From Diphasiastrum complanatum (Eukaryota; Streptophyta; Lycopodiopsida; Lycopodiales; Lycopodiaceae), in assembly GCA_029204225.1 (NCBI GenBank), contig CM055097.1:34656804-34720803 (forward strand): a DNA stretch of 64,000 nucleotides, written 5' to 3'. Every line of letters starts with the position of its first letter. Position 1 is the first letter of the stretch. The notes under the pieces are model-generated. The model did no database searches, was not told the origin of the DNA, and saw nothing but the letters and a program-made list of their open reading frames with translations. Positions 48,085 through 58,451 of the stretch are shown in pieces. Both the position numbers and the translations under genes were made by a program.

Positions 48085-48612
48085 TTTTTTTTACCCTCGC
48101 ATGCATCTGATAAGCGGGCTGTCACCAGACGGATTAGCGTTGCTTTCTCTGAAGAAATCGTTTTGGTATTTTTTCTACCTTCGCATGCATCTGATAAACG
48201 GGCTATCACCAGACGGATTGGCGTTGCTTTCTCTAGAAATCGTTTTGTTGATGCGAGATGGAGGCTAGACGACTGATTCCACTCCCTGCTGGTGGATTGG
48301 TGTGAGTGCGACGATCTGGATGCCATCATAGGACTCAATCTGTCCGCAATGGATCTGTCCGGGGAGCTGTCTGCAGACGTGGGTCGCCTGGTGAGCCTTG
48401 TCAACCTGACCATCGTGCAAAATAATCTCACTAGAAATCTTCTTGGTGAGATGTCTGCGCTGGGGGACTACACCTGCTCAACATCTCTCACAACAATTGT
48501 AGCAATCATTTCCTTGCCAACTTCTCTAGATTGAAAGCGCTTGAGATTTTGGATGCTTACAACAACAATTTCTCGGGGTCGTTGCCTATGGATCTATGCA
48601 TGCAAAGGACAT
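48085..48612 (+). pseudogene. LRR receptor-like kinase N-terminus, pseudogene
   Basis: The frame shows LSPDGLALLSLKKSF (LRR N-terminal cap type), a decayed W...C region, then IIGLNLSAMDLSGELSADVG, LVNLTIVQNNLT and, after a frameshift, NFSRLKALEILDAYNNNFSG with SLPMDLC. This matches the start of the ectodomain of CLAVATA1/BAM-type LRR kinases, which perceive small peptides at the plasma membrane. The cap segment is tandemly duplicated (about 48085-48160 and 48170-48245) with the first copy interrupted. Signal peptide, remaining LRRs and kinase are absent. It is non-functional. Confidence 0.78.
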
Positions 48613-49494
48613 CTTCTAGTCTTTTTATAGGGAGCCAAGATTGGAGAAAAATATATGAAACTTATCGAATTGGATAGCTTCTATAGTTAAAAGCAAATAT
48701 ACATGAAACTTATGTGATTGGACATCTCTTCTACTCATTTAAAATGGATCCAATATAGATGAAATCTATTTAATTATTTAATTGGACAACTTATGCTCTT
48801 TAATGGATCCAAGTTTGGGAGAAGTAAGTGAAACCTATCTAATGAGATGCGAAAAACTTAGTAGAGCGGCACCTTTCATAGTGATTGGAAGTAATAAACG
48901 AAGTCCAAGTAATGAACTCTCTCAACACAACCAATCTTCAAGCACATGGCAGATTCAGAAACATTGAAAGTCTCCACACACCTTCAAACACGATCAGCTT
49001 ATTATTACTTGGTTGAGGAACAACCGAGCATAGATATTCAGAATAATGACATAGAAGCCTATTTGATAGTAGTTTCCAAGATGTCCGTCTATCCAGGTGT
49101 TGTATCTCTGAAATTTGGAGTTATAAACATTTCGAATGTTCCAGATTCCCAATAGTATCGTCATTTTCAGTGACAACATAAATTTATTATGATAGCAAAG
49201 TCATTTGTGATCAATTTCTGGTAAAAAATGAGGTGCAGTCAGTCAGAGCTAATAAGCTGCTTGGCGTGTCTAGCTTCACCCAAGAAGTGCGTAAACAATC
49301 TGTTCTCCAAGAGTTTCTTTATGTGCTCTTCCGACATAGAGATGGGTACATATCGGCTGCGCCCACTATGAGGTGTGGGCATAATGTAGGCAAGACCGGG
49401 AGGGAGGGAGACAGACAAAGAGAGGGAGGGAGAGGGGGAGATAGACGTTTGAATTTTGAATTGGGGAGGTGGGGCCAAGGGGAGGTGCAATATG
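48613..49494. other. Unassigned DNA with a weak ATGAAACTTATCTAATTGGA repeat
   Basis: Four degenerate copies of a roughly 60-bp motif (ATGAAACTTAT.GAATTGGA, ATGGATCCAA) lie at about 48645-48850. The rest has no recognised content. Confidence 0.35.
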
Positions 49495-49640
49495 CATACA
49501 TGGGGAGGGGGCCATACATGCGTCCTTCTCACTTTTAGTTCAAAAAAGTTTATGCATGGGTGAGGGGAGAGGATGCACCATATGCACGGCCCCCATACAC
49601 ATCATGCGCACCACATGTGCACAAATAGTTTTATATATAT
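49495..49640 (-). repeat. Dispersed repeat 'H', copy 3
   Basis: Reverse complement resembles 8735-8960 and 22735-22990 (ATGGTGCATCCTCTCCCCTC, CCATGCATAAAC, GAACTAAAAG). It is separated from the Helitron-type end at 49694 by a CA/TA microsatellite. Confidence 0.6.
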
Positions 49641-49671
49641 AGATACACACACACACATATATAAATAAATA

Positions 49672-49722
49672 TATATATATATATATATATATACTAGTAA
49701 AGAGTGCCCGTCGATGACGGGC
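49672..49722 (-). repeat. (TA)n and best-preserved Helitron-type 3' terminus
   Basis: On the minus strand: a perfect hairpin GCCCGTC-ATC-GACGGGC (49706-49722), an 8-nt spacer ACTCTTTA and CTAG (49694-49697), followed by T and a TA run (to 49672). A hairpin shortly before a CTRR end, with insertion at an A/T boundary, is the diagnostic layout of Helitron 3' ends. The element would extend to the right, where copia E lies. Confidence 0.75.
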
Positions 49723-49854
49723 ATTGTATGGAAAGCTTTGCAAATATGGATCCATTAGGAGGTACAAGCATGGAAATCTTGAGAATCGAAGAAGTGGCAG
49801 CCAAGGTGGATGCTATGGAGGTGATTTTACAACAAATTTTCGAATCAAGCCCTG

Positions 49855-50455
49855 AAATCCTTAGGATTCAAGTCACTAATGGCTGATTCCAATGTTTATG
49901 TAAGAATTACAGATGGGAAGATCATCATTGTAGCTGTATATGTGGATGACACTCTGATACTCTACAAGAGTGAGGAGCTTATTGTTGAGGTGAAGTATGA
50001 TATCTCGAAACATTTCGAGATCGCAGACCTGAGAGAAGCCAGATGTTATCTTGGCTTACAGATTGATAGGGACTATGAGGGAGGTAAATTTTACCTTCAT
50101 CAGTCCAGATATACCTAGAAGATCTTACAAGATTTTGGGATGTTGAATTGCAAAGGAGCGAATACTCCAATGCTTGTAGGAACAGTCTTGACGAATGAAG
50201 ATTGTCCAAAGACTGAAGAAGAAAGAGAATTGATGCAGCAGACACCATAAATAAAGCTGATCGGATCTCTAAGGTATCTTGCAGATATCACACGACCTGA
50301 CATTGCTTATGCCGTATTTAGAATGAGCCAATTCTGTACGAATCCATGCTTGACTCATTGGAAGATTGCAAAACGAATTTTGCAATATCTTCAATTAACG
50401 AAAGATTTTGGATTGTGTTATGCTCGTGATGTAGGGTTTCAGATGCTTTCTTAAA
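49855..50455 (+). pseudogene. Copia E: RT C-terminal fragment
   Basis: KSLGFKSLMADSNVYVRITD, catalytic YVDD (VAVYVDDTLIL), LGLQIDRDYEGGKFYLHQSR, stop, then KILQDFGMLNCKGANTPM, a second stop, GSLRYLADITRPDIAYAVFR and HWKIAKRILQYLQLTKDFG. It is of the copia B/C lineage. RT fingers and RNase H are absent. The stretch before it (49704-49850) has an open frame of unknown origin. Confidence 0.9.
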
Positions 50456-50906
50456 ATGATGCTAACTCGGCATTTGAGAAAGCTACCGATTTCATTCTTG
50501 GATTATTCAGACTTTCTCGAACATCAGGTGGAGGTACTCGGGAGGAGTCGTGACTGGGAGTTGTCCTAAACCGTAAATCTGAGAATAAAAAAAGAGAGAG
50601 TTTATTAAAAACGAAAAGTTTATAGTGCCAAGAAAAGCACGAGATGGGGTGATAATTGATAAAGTTTTCTAGAACAGGACTGGAGTAGGAGGGCACCTCA
50701 AAGACGAGGAAAACGGAGAATAACCTCGATGGGAATGCATGTAATGATGAGTGGAAGAGATGAGGGGAATAGAGGTTAAAAAAAGAGGGGAGCAAATAAA
50801 GTGACGAGAGTGTGGAATATGGGGGATTGTCTCAGAACTTTAGTTCAACTTTTGACTGCATTCGACCTTTGTCCACCAACACTAGACATTCTCCACTAAT
50901 GTGTGA

Positions 50907-50939
<33 letters not shown>

Positions 50940-51275
50940 GTCATTTTTTGGATTTAATGAAAAAAAGTCTTATTTTATTGACTTGCATTGGGTTATGCCA
51001 CAAACATGTGTTCTTTTTTAGATCTAATTTCATTTATGCTCTAAAGTATATCCAACAAAGCAGAAAACAATTTTGCTCCTTTGAAAAAGGCATCATAAAA
51101 AAAAAAGTACATTTCTTCAATAGTATAATTTGTTCTTGAACATGAAAAATTGCGTAAATGTTAAAACAAACTATTGTGTCATAGAAATTTTCTATGTGAT
51201 TCTTTTTTGTCTAGCAATATGTAGTTTATCCATTCCATAACACACATCTATGAGGAATTACCCTCACGTGAAAAT

Positions 51276-51277
<2 letters not shown>
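50456..51277. other. Unassigned DNA with a GT microsatellite
   Basis: Purine-rich DNA and a GT run (about 50904-50939). A minus-strand ORF (50451-50795) has no recognised family. No other feature seen. Confidence 0.35.

Positions 51278-51342
<65 letters not shown>
51278..51342 (+). repeat. (TC)n microsatellite
   Basis: An uninterrupted TC run of about 65 bp, about 120 bp upstream of the Helitron helicase remnant. Confidence 0.96.
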
Positions 51343-51344
<2 letters not shown>

Positions 51345-51461
51345 AGTCCCGACATCTGGGTGTGCAATTCGAATTCCAACTTATGTAGTCCTAGAATTCG
51401 GGTGTGCACTAAAATTCCAGCACATTTCGGGCATACCCCACCCAACAGATGAACCGACACC

Positions 51462-52009
51462 CTAAATATATGTGGAACGAGGCTCATTATATGCAGAATG
51501 GGTGAAAAAGCTATTGAGGCTGAAATTGTTAGTGGTGCAAAAATAGACGCAAGAGTTTTCATTCCGCACATTCCTTTGGTCCCACTAATTTAGATTTGCC
51601 TTTTGAATTTCAGAAAGTGCAATTTCCCATAAGACCAACGTTCTCCATGACTATAAACAAAGCTCAAGGCCAAACAATGAAGTTTGTTGGATTGTATTTG
51701 CCTGGACCGGTGTTTAGCCACAGACAACTGTATGTTGCCCTATCAAGGGTGCAAAGTTCAATGAGCGTACGAGTGTTGATAAAAGATGACGATGGGGGGG
51801 ACACTAGCAAGATGAAACAAGAGTCTCCACGTACACACAAAATATTATGTACATGGAAGTGTTGTAAACAAAATAAATTCTTTGTATGCTTTTACTATAG
51901 ACATGTTATTTATACTAAAAGCTATTATGTTGATGTTTTGGATTCTTGGTATGTTTTTGCAGGGAGTTGCGGATTAAGGATTCACAAAACGACATACAAT
52001 TCAATGTAA
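51462..52009 (+). pseudogene. Helitron RepHel helicase, C-terminal remnant
   Basis: Helitron transposases carry a Pif1-like SF1 DNA helicase. Here the frame reads LNICGTRLIICRMGEKAIEA and ARVFIPHIPLVP, then a frameshift and stop near 51590. LPFEFQKVQFPIRPTFSMTI and NKAQGQTM (motif V region) follow, then LYLPGPVFSHRQLYVALSRV (motif VI). The tail after about 51790 is not obviously conserved, though TKTTYN-like residues near 51990 in a later frame fit the family's end. The Rep domain and helicase motifs I-IV are missing. It has the same orientation as the array and terminus downstream at 52835-53442, so it may be the decayed transposase of this element family. Confidence 0.88.
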
Positions 52010-52834
52010 TTCCAAATAGGTAAACACTGTATTTTCATCCCCATGTTTTGGAAGCACTGAGAAAGTATCGTATATTCTTTATTGTTTTGTACTGATGTTG
52101 TTTTCACAAAATACCAAAATTCAAATACACTGACGAAACACTCATATTAGAAAGTAAAATTCATTTATTCATGTTTTCACAGTGGTAAATGAGAGACACC
52201 AAAGGAGAGTGGACTTGGTGAAGAAACACAAAGTGCAGAGGCGTGGAAGGAGAAATGCAAATTGTGCATGACAGAATTTGTCGTACATAAATGACATCAA
52301 TGTATCGTTTAAGATATTGCTTATTGCAGCGTATATTACTGTATGTCAATGATGATGTGCAAAATTTGCATTTAATGTTGTCTATCGTGACATAATGTCA
52401 TAATTGTAGACTGCAACTAAATGTGACATTGGATTGTTTGGACTGTTTGCATATGACATTAAGCTTTCAAAATAAATTTTTAAATATCTTTGGTGATGCG
52501 TTATTCTTCAATCTCTTATTTATTACTCAAAGAACTTTATAACTTCCCTCTCTTATTTATTCCTTGAAGCACTGTGGGTGATTCTTTCACTACGAGTACG
52601 AGAGTAGAAACTACTTCCACCTTTGCAGATCTGAAACAAGACATCGAACGAGATCGTCTGAACTTGTTTATCCACCTCGAAGAAGTGTTGTTTGCATCCA
52701 TATTAATGGACTAGCTGAGGTGGCTGATGACCTCTCCCAATTGTCCATTTCAACCTTTTCTTGCTCTTTGTACATTTTTCGTCCCCGACCCTTTGTATAT
52801 TTTCGACCCTTTGTATTGTCAACTCAGAATTTTT
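52010..52834. other. Unassigned DNA between helicase remnant and array
   Basis: No recognised coding sequence. At 52780-52830 a CGACCCTTTGTATATTTTCG motif, repeated once, matches the reverse complement of landmark pieces near 47140-47170. Confidence 0.4.
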
Positions 52835-53436
52835 CCAAAGACACAATTTTTTCAAAGACACTCATTTTTCGAAGACTCGCATTTTTCCCAAGACTCAATT
52901 TTTTTTTTTCAAAGACTCGAATTTTTTCGAAGACTCGCATTTTTCTTAAGACTTGAATTTTTCCGAAGACTCGAATTTCTCAATGACTCGAATTTTTTAA
53001 AAGCTCCAATTTTACCAAAGACTCGAATTTTTCCGAAGGATCGAATTGTTTTGAAAAATCGAAATTCTCCTAAGGATCGAATTTTTTCGAAGACTCAAAT
53101 TTTTCTGAAGACTCAAATTTTTTCGAAGGCTCGAATTTTTTCAAAGACTTGATTTTTTTTGGAGGACTCAATTTTTCCGGAGGACTCAAATTTTTTCGAA
53201 GACTCGAATTTTTCCGACCCAACGTTGAGCTTGGCAAAGAAGGATTTTTCAATATCCTAAATCCTAAACCATAAATCAGAATTTTTCGATACCCAAAATC
53301 AGACTTTTTTGATACCCAAGATAAGACGTCCACCCGCCGTACTTTGGCCACGTACATATACACACGCACATTGGTCAACGACCATCAACTTTCCTCCTAA
53401 ACCATCGCTGCTCGCCCGTCAACAACGGGCACTCTT

Positions 53437-53442
<6 letters not shown>
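52835..53442 (+). mobile_element. Minisatellite array and Helitron-type 3' end, plus strand
   Basis: From 52835 to about 53220 there are roughly 20 units of AATTTTTCGAAGACTCG, the reverse complement of the TTCGAGTC arrays. Then come GACCCAACGTTGAGCTTGGC, GACGTCCACCCGCCGTACTT and a hairpin GCCCGT-CAACA-ACGGGC (53414-53430), ACTCTTTA and CTAG (53439-53442). The order array, GC-richer segment, hairpin, CTAG equals that of the minus-strand copy at 44656. Confidence 0.7.
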
Positions 53443-53508
<66 letters not shown>

Positions 53509-53510
53509 GA
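53443..53510 (+). repeat. (TG)n(TA)n between two converging Helitron-type ends
   Basis: A TG run (53443-53500) and a short TA run, bounded by CTAG at 53439-53442 on the left and by the inverted end at 53511-53514 on the right. Confidence 0.95.
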
Positions 53511-53744
<234 letters not shown>

Positions 53745-53795
53745 GTGTGTGAGTGAGTGAGGGTGGGGAAAGAACACTTAAAAATATATATATAT

Positions 53796-53944
53796 GAAGG
53801 CTGAGGAGGGCCGAGGATTGCCAAGGGGGCCGGAAGGACGAGGGTGGGTAGAGGGAGGGCCAAGGGTGGTCGAGGGTGGGTCGAGGGGGGCCGAAGGGGG
53901 GCCGAAGGAGGGCCGAGGGGGGCCGCGGAAAGGGCGAGGGAGGG
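53796..53944 (+). repeat. GGCCGAGGG minisatellite, left part
   Basis: Degenerate units of GGCCGAGG(G)A with purine-rich variation, strongly G-biased on the plus strand. The array resumes at 62401-62450, after the gypsy element, so it is the insertion target. Confidence 0.8.
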
Positions 53945-54157
53945 TGTTACGTCCATGTCGACCGCAGTGTATGTGGTTATTAGTTATGCCTCATCATTCC
54001 GGGCTTGGCCTGTAAAGTAATTAATAATCATATGAGGGCCCAGACCTATAATTGGACATAGGAGCACTTGCATGGTGTCTGACTGCCGTAATGCAAGAAT
54101 AGAAGATTAATATAGGCTACATGAAGATTCTAAGAGAATATTTTCTCCTCTTGGAGA
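53945..54157 (+). mobile_element. Gypsy H 5' LTR, interrupted by copia G
   Basis: Begins TGTTACGTCCATGTCGACC and is homologous to the start of the 3' LTR at 61923-62400 (shared CTTGGCCT.TAAAGTAATT and ATAATCATATGAGGGCCC). It lacks about 40 bp near its beginning. It stops at TCTTGGAGA (54157), where the copia G LTR begins; the rest of the LTR is missing. Confidence 0.82.
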
Positions 54158-54897
54158 TGTCAGAAATGGTGAACTCCTGCAACTTTGCCGTGACATGAAA
54201 GTCAACATGCCTTGACTCAAAGGTCGAAAGATTCACAAAGATCAAACAAATCATGAAAGTCAACGTGCCTCCAGGACGAACGAGGGACGAACGATTTGCG
54301 AACCATTCGCAAAAGTCAAACATACTTCTAGGACCGCAAAGCAACGCAAAACAAAAAGAAACGAACAGAAATAAACATGAATCTTTTGCGCTGCCAGCTG
54401 GCAGTTCAACGGGCTTGAAGTCTTAAATTTTACGCTCAATTGAAAAGAGTAGCAACAACGGAGAGTAACTGATTAATTGATTAGCGTTAACTACTGTAAT
54501 TCTTTGTTTTAGCTATCTTGTAAACTCCACACAGTGGAGATATAAACGAATTTTTTGGATCAAAATATATATAAAGAATGTGCGCGAGTAGAGCAAAAGA
54601 AAAGAAGAACAATAGTAACGAAATAGTTGTGCATGAAAGTCTGCCAACGAGCAAAACACAACGAAAGAGCAGAGCGTCAGGCCGCCAACGAGCAACACAC
54701 TACAATCTCACTCTAAAAATTAAACTAATAATTTAATTGCTCTATTTTTGTGCATCTCCTTGTCTTTCGTTGTCGTGATTGCTAGAATGAAATCTGTTCT
54801 GTGATGTGTAGTCGTGTGGTTTCTGTGAGCTTCTACACAACATAAAATTCAAAGAAACAAAATTGTTCGCGACAACGAATCAAAACTGTTCTCGACA
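54158..54897 (+). mobile_element. Copia G 5' LTR (740 bp)
   Basis: TGTCAGAAATGG... to ...CTCGACA. The left edge is set by the break in the gypsy LTR and the right edge by the primer-binding site. It contains TTCGCGAA-like strings as in the other copia LTRs here. No 3' LTR copy is present. Confidence 0.8.
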
Positions 54898-54910
54898 TGG
54901 TATCAGAGCC
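54898..54910 (+). other. Primer-binding site of copia G
   Basis: TGGTATCAGAGCC, the canonical copia Met-tRNA site, directly after the LTR. Confidence 0.92.
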
Positions 54911-54961
54911 TACAAGTTATCACTACTGATATTTGAGTAGTGATTATCTAGACAACACAAT

Positions 54962-55790
54962 ATGACTACAACAATCCAGACAAGAGTAGCAATCAATCTT
55001 GATGGCGCAAACTACAGAATCTGAAAACTCAAAATCAAAACACTTCTGAAGGATGAAGGCATCTGGTTGGTGACCGAAGTCTCAAAGGTGCAGCCTCCAG
55101 AGAGAGACCCGAGGAGAGCTGAATGGATCAGAGAGGATGAGCGTGCAATGGCGATCATCATTTTGTCCATCGACGAAGATCTACTCATGCAGATCGAAGA
55201 CTACCAAAGCAGCCATGTAGCATGGGAAAGATTAAAATAGAAGTACGAAGTGAGGACTGCATCTTTACAACCAACTACAATCCATACAATGGGATGACAA
55301 CCAGTTAGATCAGCATGTTGAGAAGATCAGAATGATCTTCGCTCAACTTGTTGCATCAGGACATGAGCACTAGGTCCCAACACCACAACAGTTGATGTAC
55401 TTCATGAAGTCTCTACCGACGTCCTATCAGCCATTGAGAATGCTCATACTGAGTCTACCAGATATGACATGTGACAAAGCGATCAGTCTTGTTGCTGATG
55501 AGAGACTGATGAGGGACGAGGGAGAATGAAGCAGTGATAAAGAAAAAGCTCTCTTCACAAAAGGAAAGAAGAAAATCAAGAACAAACCCAGATTCAACAA
55601 GACGAAGTTTTTGAATCAACAATCTTCTTCCTCTGATCACTGTCACAAACCAGGCCATACGACCAACAAATGCTAGTTTAGTCCAGCAATACCTTGCATT
55701 CACTGCAAGAAGAAGGGGCACTCTACATACGATTAAAGATTCAACCCAAAAAGAAAAAACAAAGCTAAAAAGACAAATGTTGCAGAGTCA
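54962..55790 (+). pseudogene. Copia G gag
   Basis: Starts MTTTIQTRVAINLDGANYRI, then a TGA and KLKIKTLLKDEGIWLVTE, followed by EWIREDERAMAIIILSIDED and SSHVAWERLK. Many stops and frameshifts follow. Two degenerate knuckles near 55640-55735 (HCHKPGHTTNKC and CIHCKKKGHSTYD) each lack one Cys ligand. The frame is decayed throughout. Confidence 0.88.
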
Positions 55791-57150
55791 TCCAAGGATG
55801 CAGCTAGAGGTGATGAACCCTTCACGATACTCGATGAAGCTTCGACGAGCTACACCGAACAAGACTACAATGTAGTCATTGATTCAGGAGCAACATCACA
55901 CAACGATTGCAACAAGAAAATCTTGATTGACTTCAGAGAACTCAAAAACAACAGAGCAGTGATTCTAGGTGATGGGAGTCGACACGATGTCAAAGGTATC
56001 GAGACTCTACAGTTGTGAACACTGTCAGGTCAAGCAGAGTTTTCAGGAGCACTCTACGTGCCTTCACTGAGAAAAGATCTGCTATCTGTCTCCAAGATGG
56101 CAGATATTGAAATTCAAGTTTTATTTGACGGCAATACATGCCGCATGATCGAAAAAATGACAAACAAATTGCTGACGGTCGGATGCAGAGAAGGAAACCT
56201 CTACCAGGCCAAGGTAATTAGCAACTTTGATAGCATACTAACTACATCAGAGAATGACAGGAGGATGTATCATCTGAACATGAGGAGCCTGTATGACATG
56301 TGCAAGAAAGACATGATGTAGATGATATGAGAGACATGAAGATGTGTTGGTGTAAAATAATACTTGTTTGAATCTTTCAAGAAGTTCGTGGCATTTGCAA
56401 AGAGACACATCTCAAAGAAGATTCGGATCATTAGATCTGACAATGGAGGTGAGTACAAAAGAAAAGTATTTTCAAAATTTTGCCAAAAACAGGGGATAGA
56501 GTATCAGTTTACTCCTACATACACACCAGAATATAATGGCGTCACAGAAAGAAGAAACAGAATGCTAGTCGAAGGAGCCAGATGCATGATGGCACAAGTT
56601 TGATTGCCCAGTCAATTCTGGGCTGAGGCAATAGCTGCAGCAGTACACCTGCAGAACAGATCAACAACAACAACGTTGGAAGATAAGACACCATACGAAA
56701 TGTGGACATGTGGAAAGTCTGATCTATCATATGTACATATGTTCAGATGTGCAGCATACGAGCACATTCCAAAAGAAAAAAAAAAAAACAAGTTTGATGA
56801 TAAATCAGAGCAAACAATCATGGTCATGTACTCAAACGGATCACAAGTGTACAGACTCTACGATCCAACCACGAAAAATATTGTTTCAAGTAGAGATGTG
56901 AAGTTCGATGAGTCCACATACCCTGGACTGAAAGACGAAAGAGGCCATGAGATCTTTGCACTGTTGCCAGTTCAAGAGGGAGATCGAGGACAGACATCAA
57001 ATCAGAATGTTGAGCCACAGACTCTAGAGTAGCAGGAAGCAGAAGATCAACCCCACGAACAAGAAACATTCGAACAGCGACGAAACAAACCCAAAAGGTC
57101 AACAAGACAAAGAAGACCTCCAGATCGATACATTGACAATCTTCAGTAGA
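55791..57150 (+). pseudogene. Copia G protease and integrase
   Basis: Protease: VVIDSGATSHNDCNKK (catalytic Asp near 55882), GDGSRHDVKGIETL, stop, then GALYVPSLRKDLLSVSKMA. The pre-integrase region is cut short (HLNMRSLYDMCKK, without the HHCC Cys pair), and the first core Asp is deleted near 56340. The core continues KIRIIRSDNGGEYKRKVFSK, YTPEYNGVTERRNRMLVEGA, then FWAEAIAAAVHLQNRSTTTT, and SRDVKFDEST near 56890. Stops interrupt it at several points (for example 56602). Confidence 0.9.
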
Positions 57151-58451
57151 GCGAAGACACGCAATTCGAGTATCGCAGCTTCACTGAAGAGCCTACAACA
57201 TATCAAGAAGCTGTCAAGAGTCCAAAGAAAAAATTATGGAAGCAAACAATGTCAAAAGAGATTGAGTCGATGAGGCGAAACGAGGCATGGACACTAGAGC
57301 CACTGCCAGAAAACAGAAAGGTCATCGACTACAAGTGGGTGTATACAAAGAGAATGAAATCAGATGGCACAGTAGGTCGTTACAAGGCAAGGCTTGTCAC
57401 GAAGGGCTACACACAAAGATATGGTGTTGATAATTTCGACACATATTTGTCGATGGTCAAGATGACAAGCATACGACTAATCCTTGCATATGCTACACAA
57501 CCCAATCTGGAAATTCACTAGATTGATGTGAAGAGAGCCTTTCTCCATGGAGATTTAGAGGAAGAAATCTTCATGAGGCAACCTAAAGGATTTGAAGACC
57601 CCGACAATCGACAATATCTCTGTCGGTTGCAGAGATGCATTTATGGTCTAAAAGAGACATCACGAGCTTGGTACAAGAAGCTCGATGGTCTTTTGAAGTT
57701 TCTAGACTTCAATCCTACACAACCAGACTGTAATGTCTACATAAAAAGAGTAGAAAAAGATTTTGTGATACTGACTATCTTCGTGGATGATTCTCTTATG
57801 ATAGGTAACTCCTTGATACTAATCGAGAACACGAAGAGTCAGATTTCTGAGAAATATGAAATCACAGATCTAGGAGAAGCAACAAATGTCTCGGGCTAGA
57901 GATCATAAGAGATCGAATAAAAGACAAAATGCACTTGAGTTAGTCAGAATATGCCAAAAAAGTGCTGAAGCAATACTACATGATGGACTGCAAAGAAAAG
58001 GCCACACCAATGATAGCTGGAGCCAAGCTAACAAAGCAGGATTGCCCAAAAACAGAAGAACAAGAACAAAAAATGGCAGGTATACGTACCAAAATCTAAT
58101 CGGTAGTCTGATGTAACTTACAATTTGTACCAGACCCGATCTAGTTTTCTCTGCTTATGCTTTAAGCCAATTCTCTTCCAGTCCTACCATGGCACATTGG
58201 CAAATGGCAAAACGAATCCTACAATATCTGAAGGGTACTTAAAATATGGGATTAATCTACAGAGTCAAAAATGAAAGAAGAGGATTCGAGCTACACCACT
58301 GTAGTGATGCAAGCTGGGCGAGTTGCAAAGATGACAGCAACTCCGTAATTGAAGGATGTTCAATAGCGTGCAGAACAATAATCAGCTGGATATGCCAAAA
58401 GCAAACTCATGCGAAGCTGAATATGTCACAGTTTCAAAGGTGGCAAACAAG
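57151..58451 (+). pseudogene. Copia G RT and RNase H, truncated
   Basis: RT: MSKEIESMRRNEAWTLEPLP, YKWVYTKRMKSDGTVGRYKA, a stop at 57522, then DVKRAFLHGDLEEEIFMRQP, YGLKETSRAWYKKLDG and the catalytic FVDD (FVDDSLMIG, near 57785). A frameshift follows at about 57890. RNase H is partial: LHHCSDASWASCKDDSNSVI, then IISWICQKQ. Similarity stops at about 58451, before the rest of RNase H, polypurine tract and 3' LTR, and gypsy H sequence follows. Confidence 0.9.

Noticed and set aside
50451-50795. Minus-strand ORF of 114 codons
   Set aside because: No recognisable motif; it begins in the decayed end of copia E and is probably fortuitous.
52727-53152. Long Phe/Lys/Arg-rich ORF with six-residue repeats
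   Set aside because: It is the translation of the 18-bp minisatellite, whose length is divisible by three and so keeps frames open. Similar ORFs at 45436-45868 and 25219-25419 are explained the same way.
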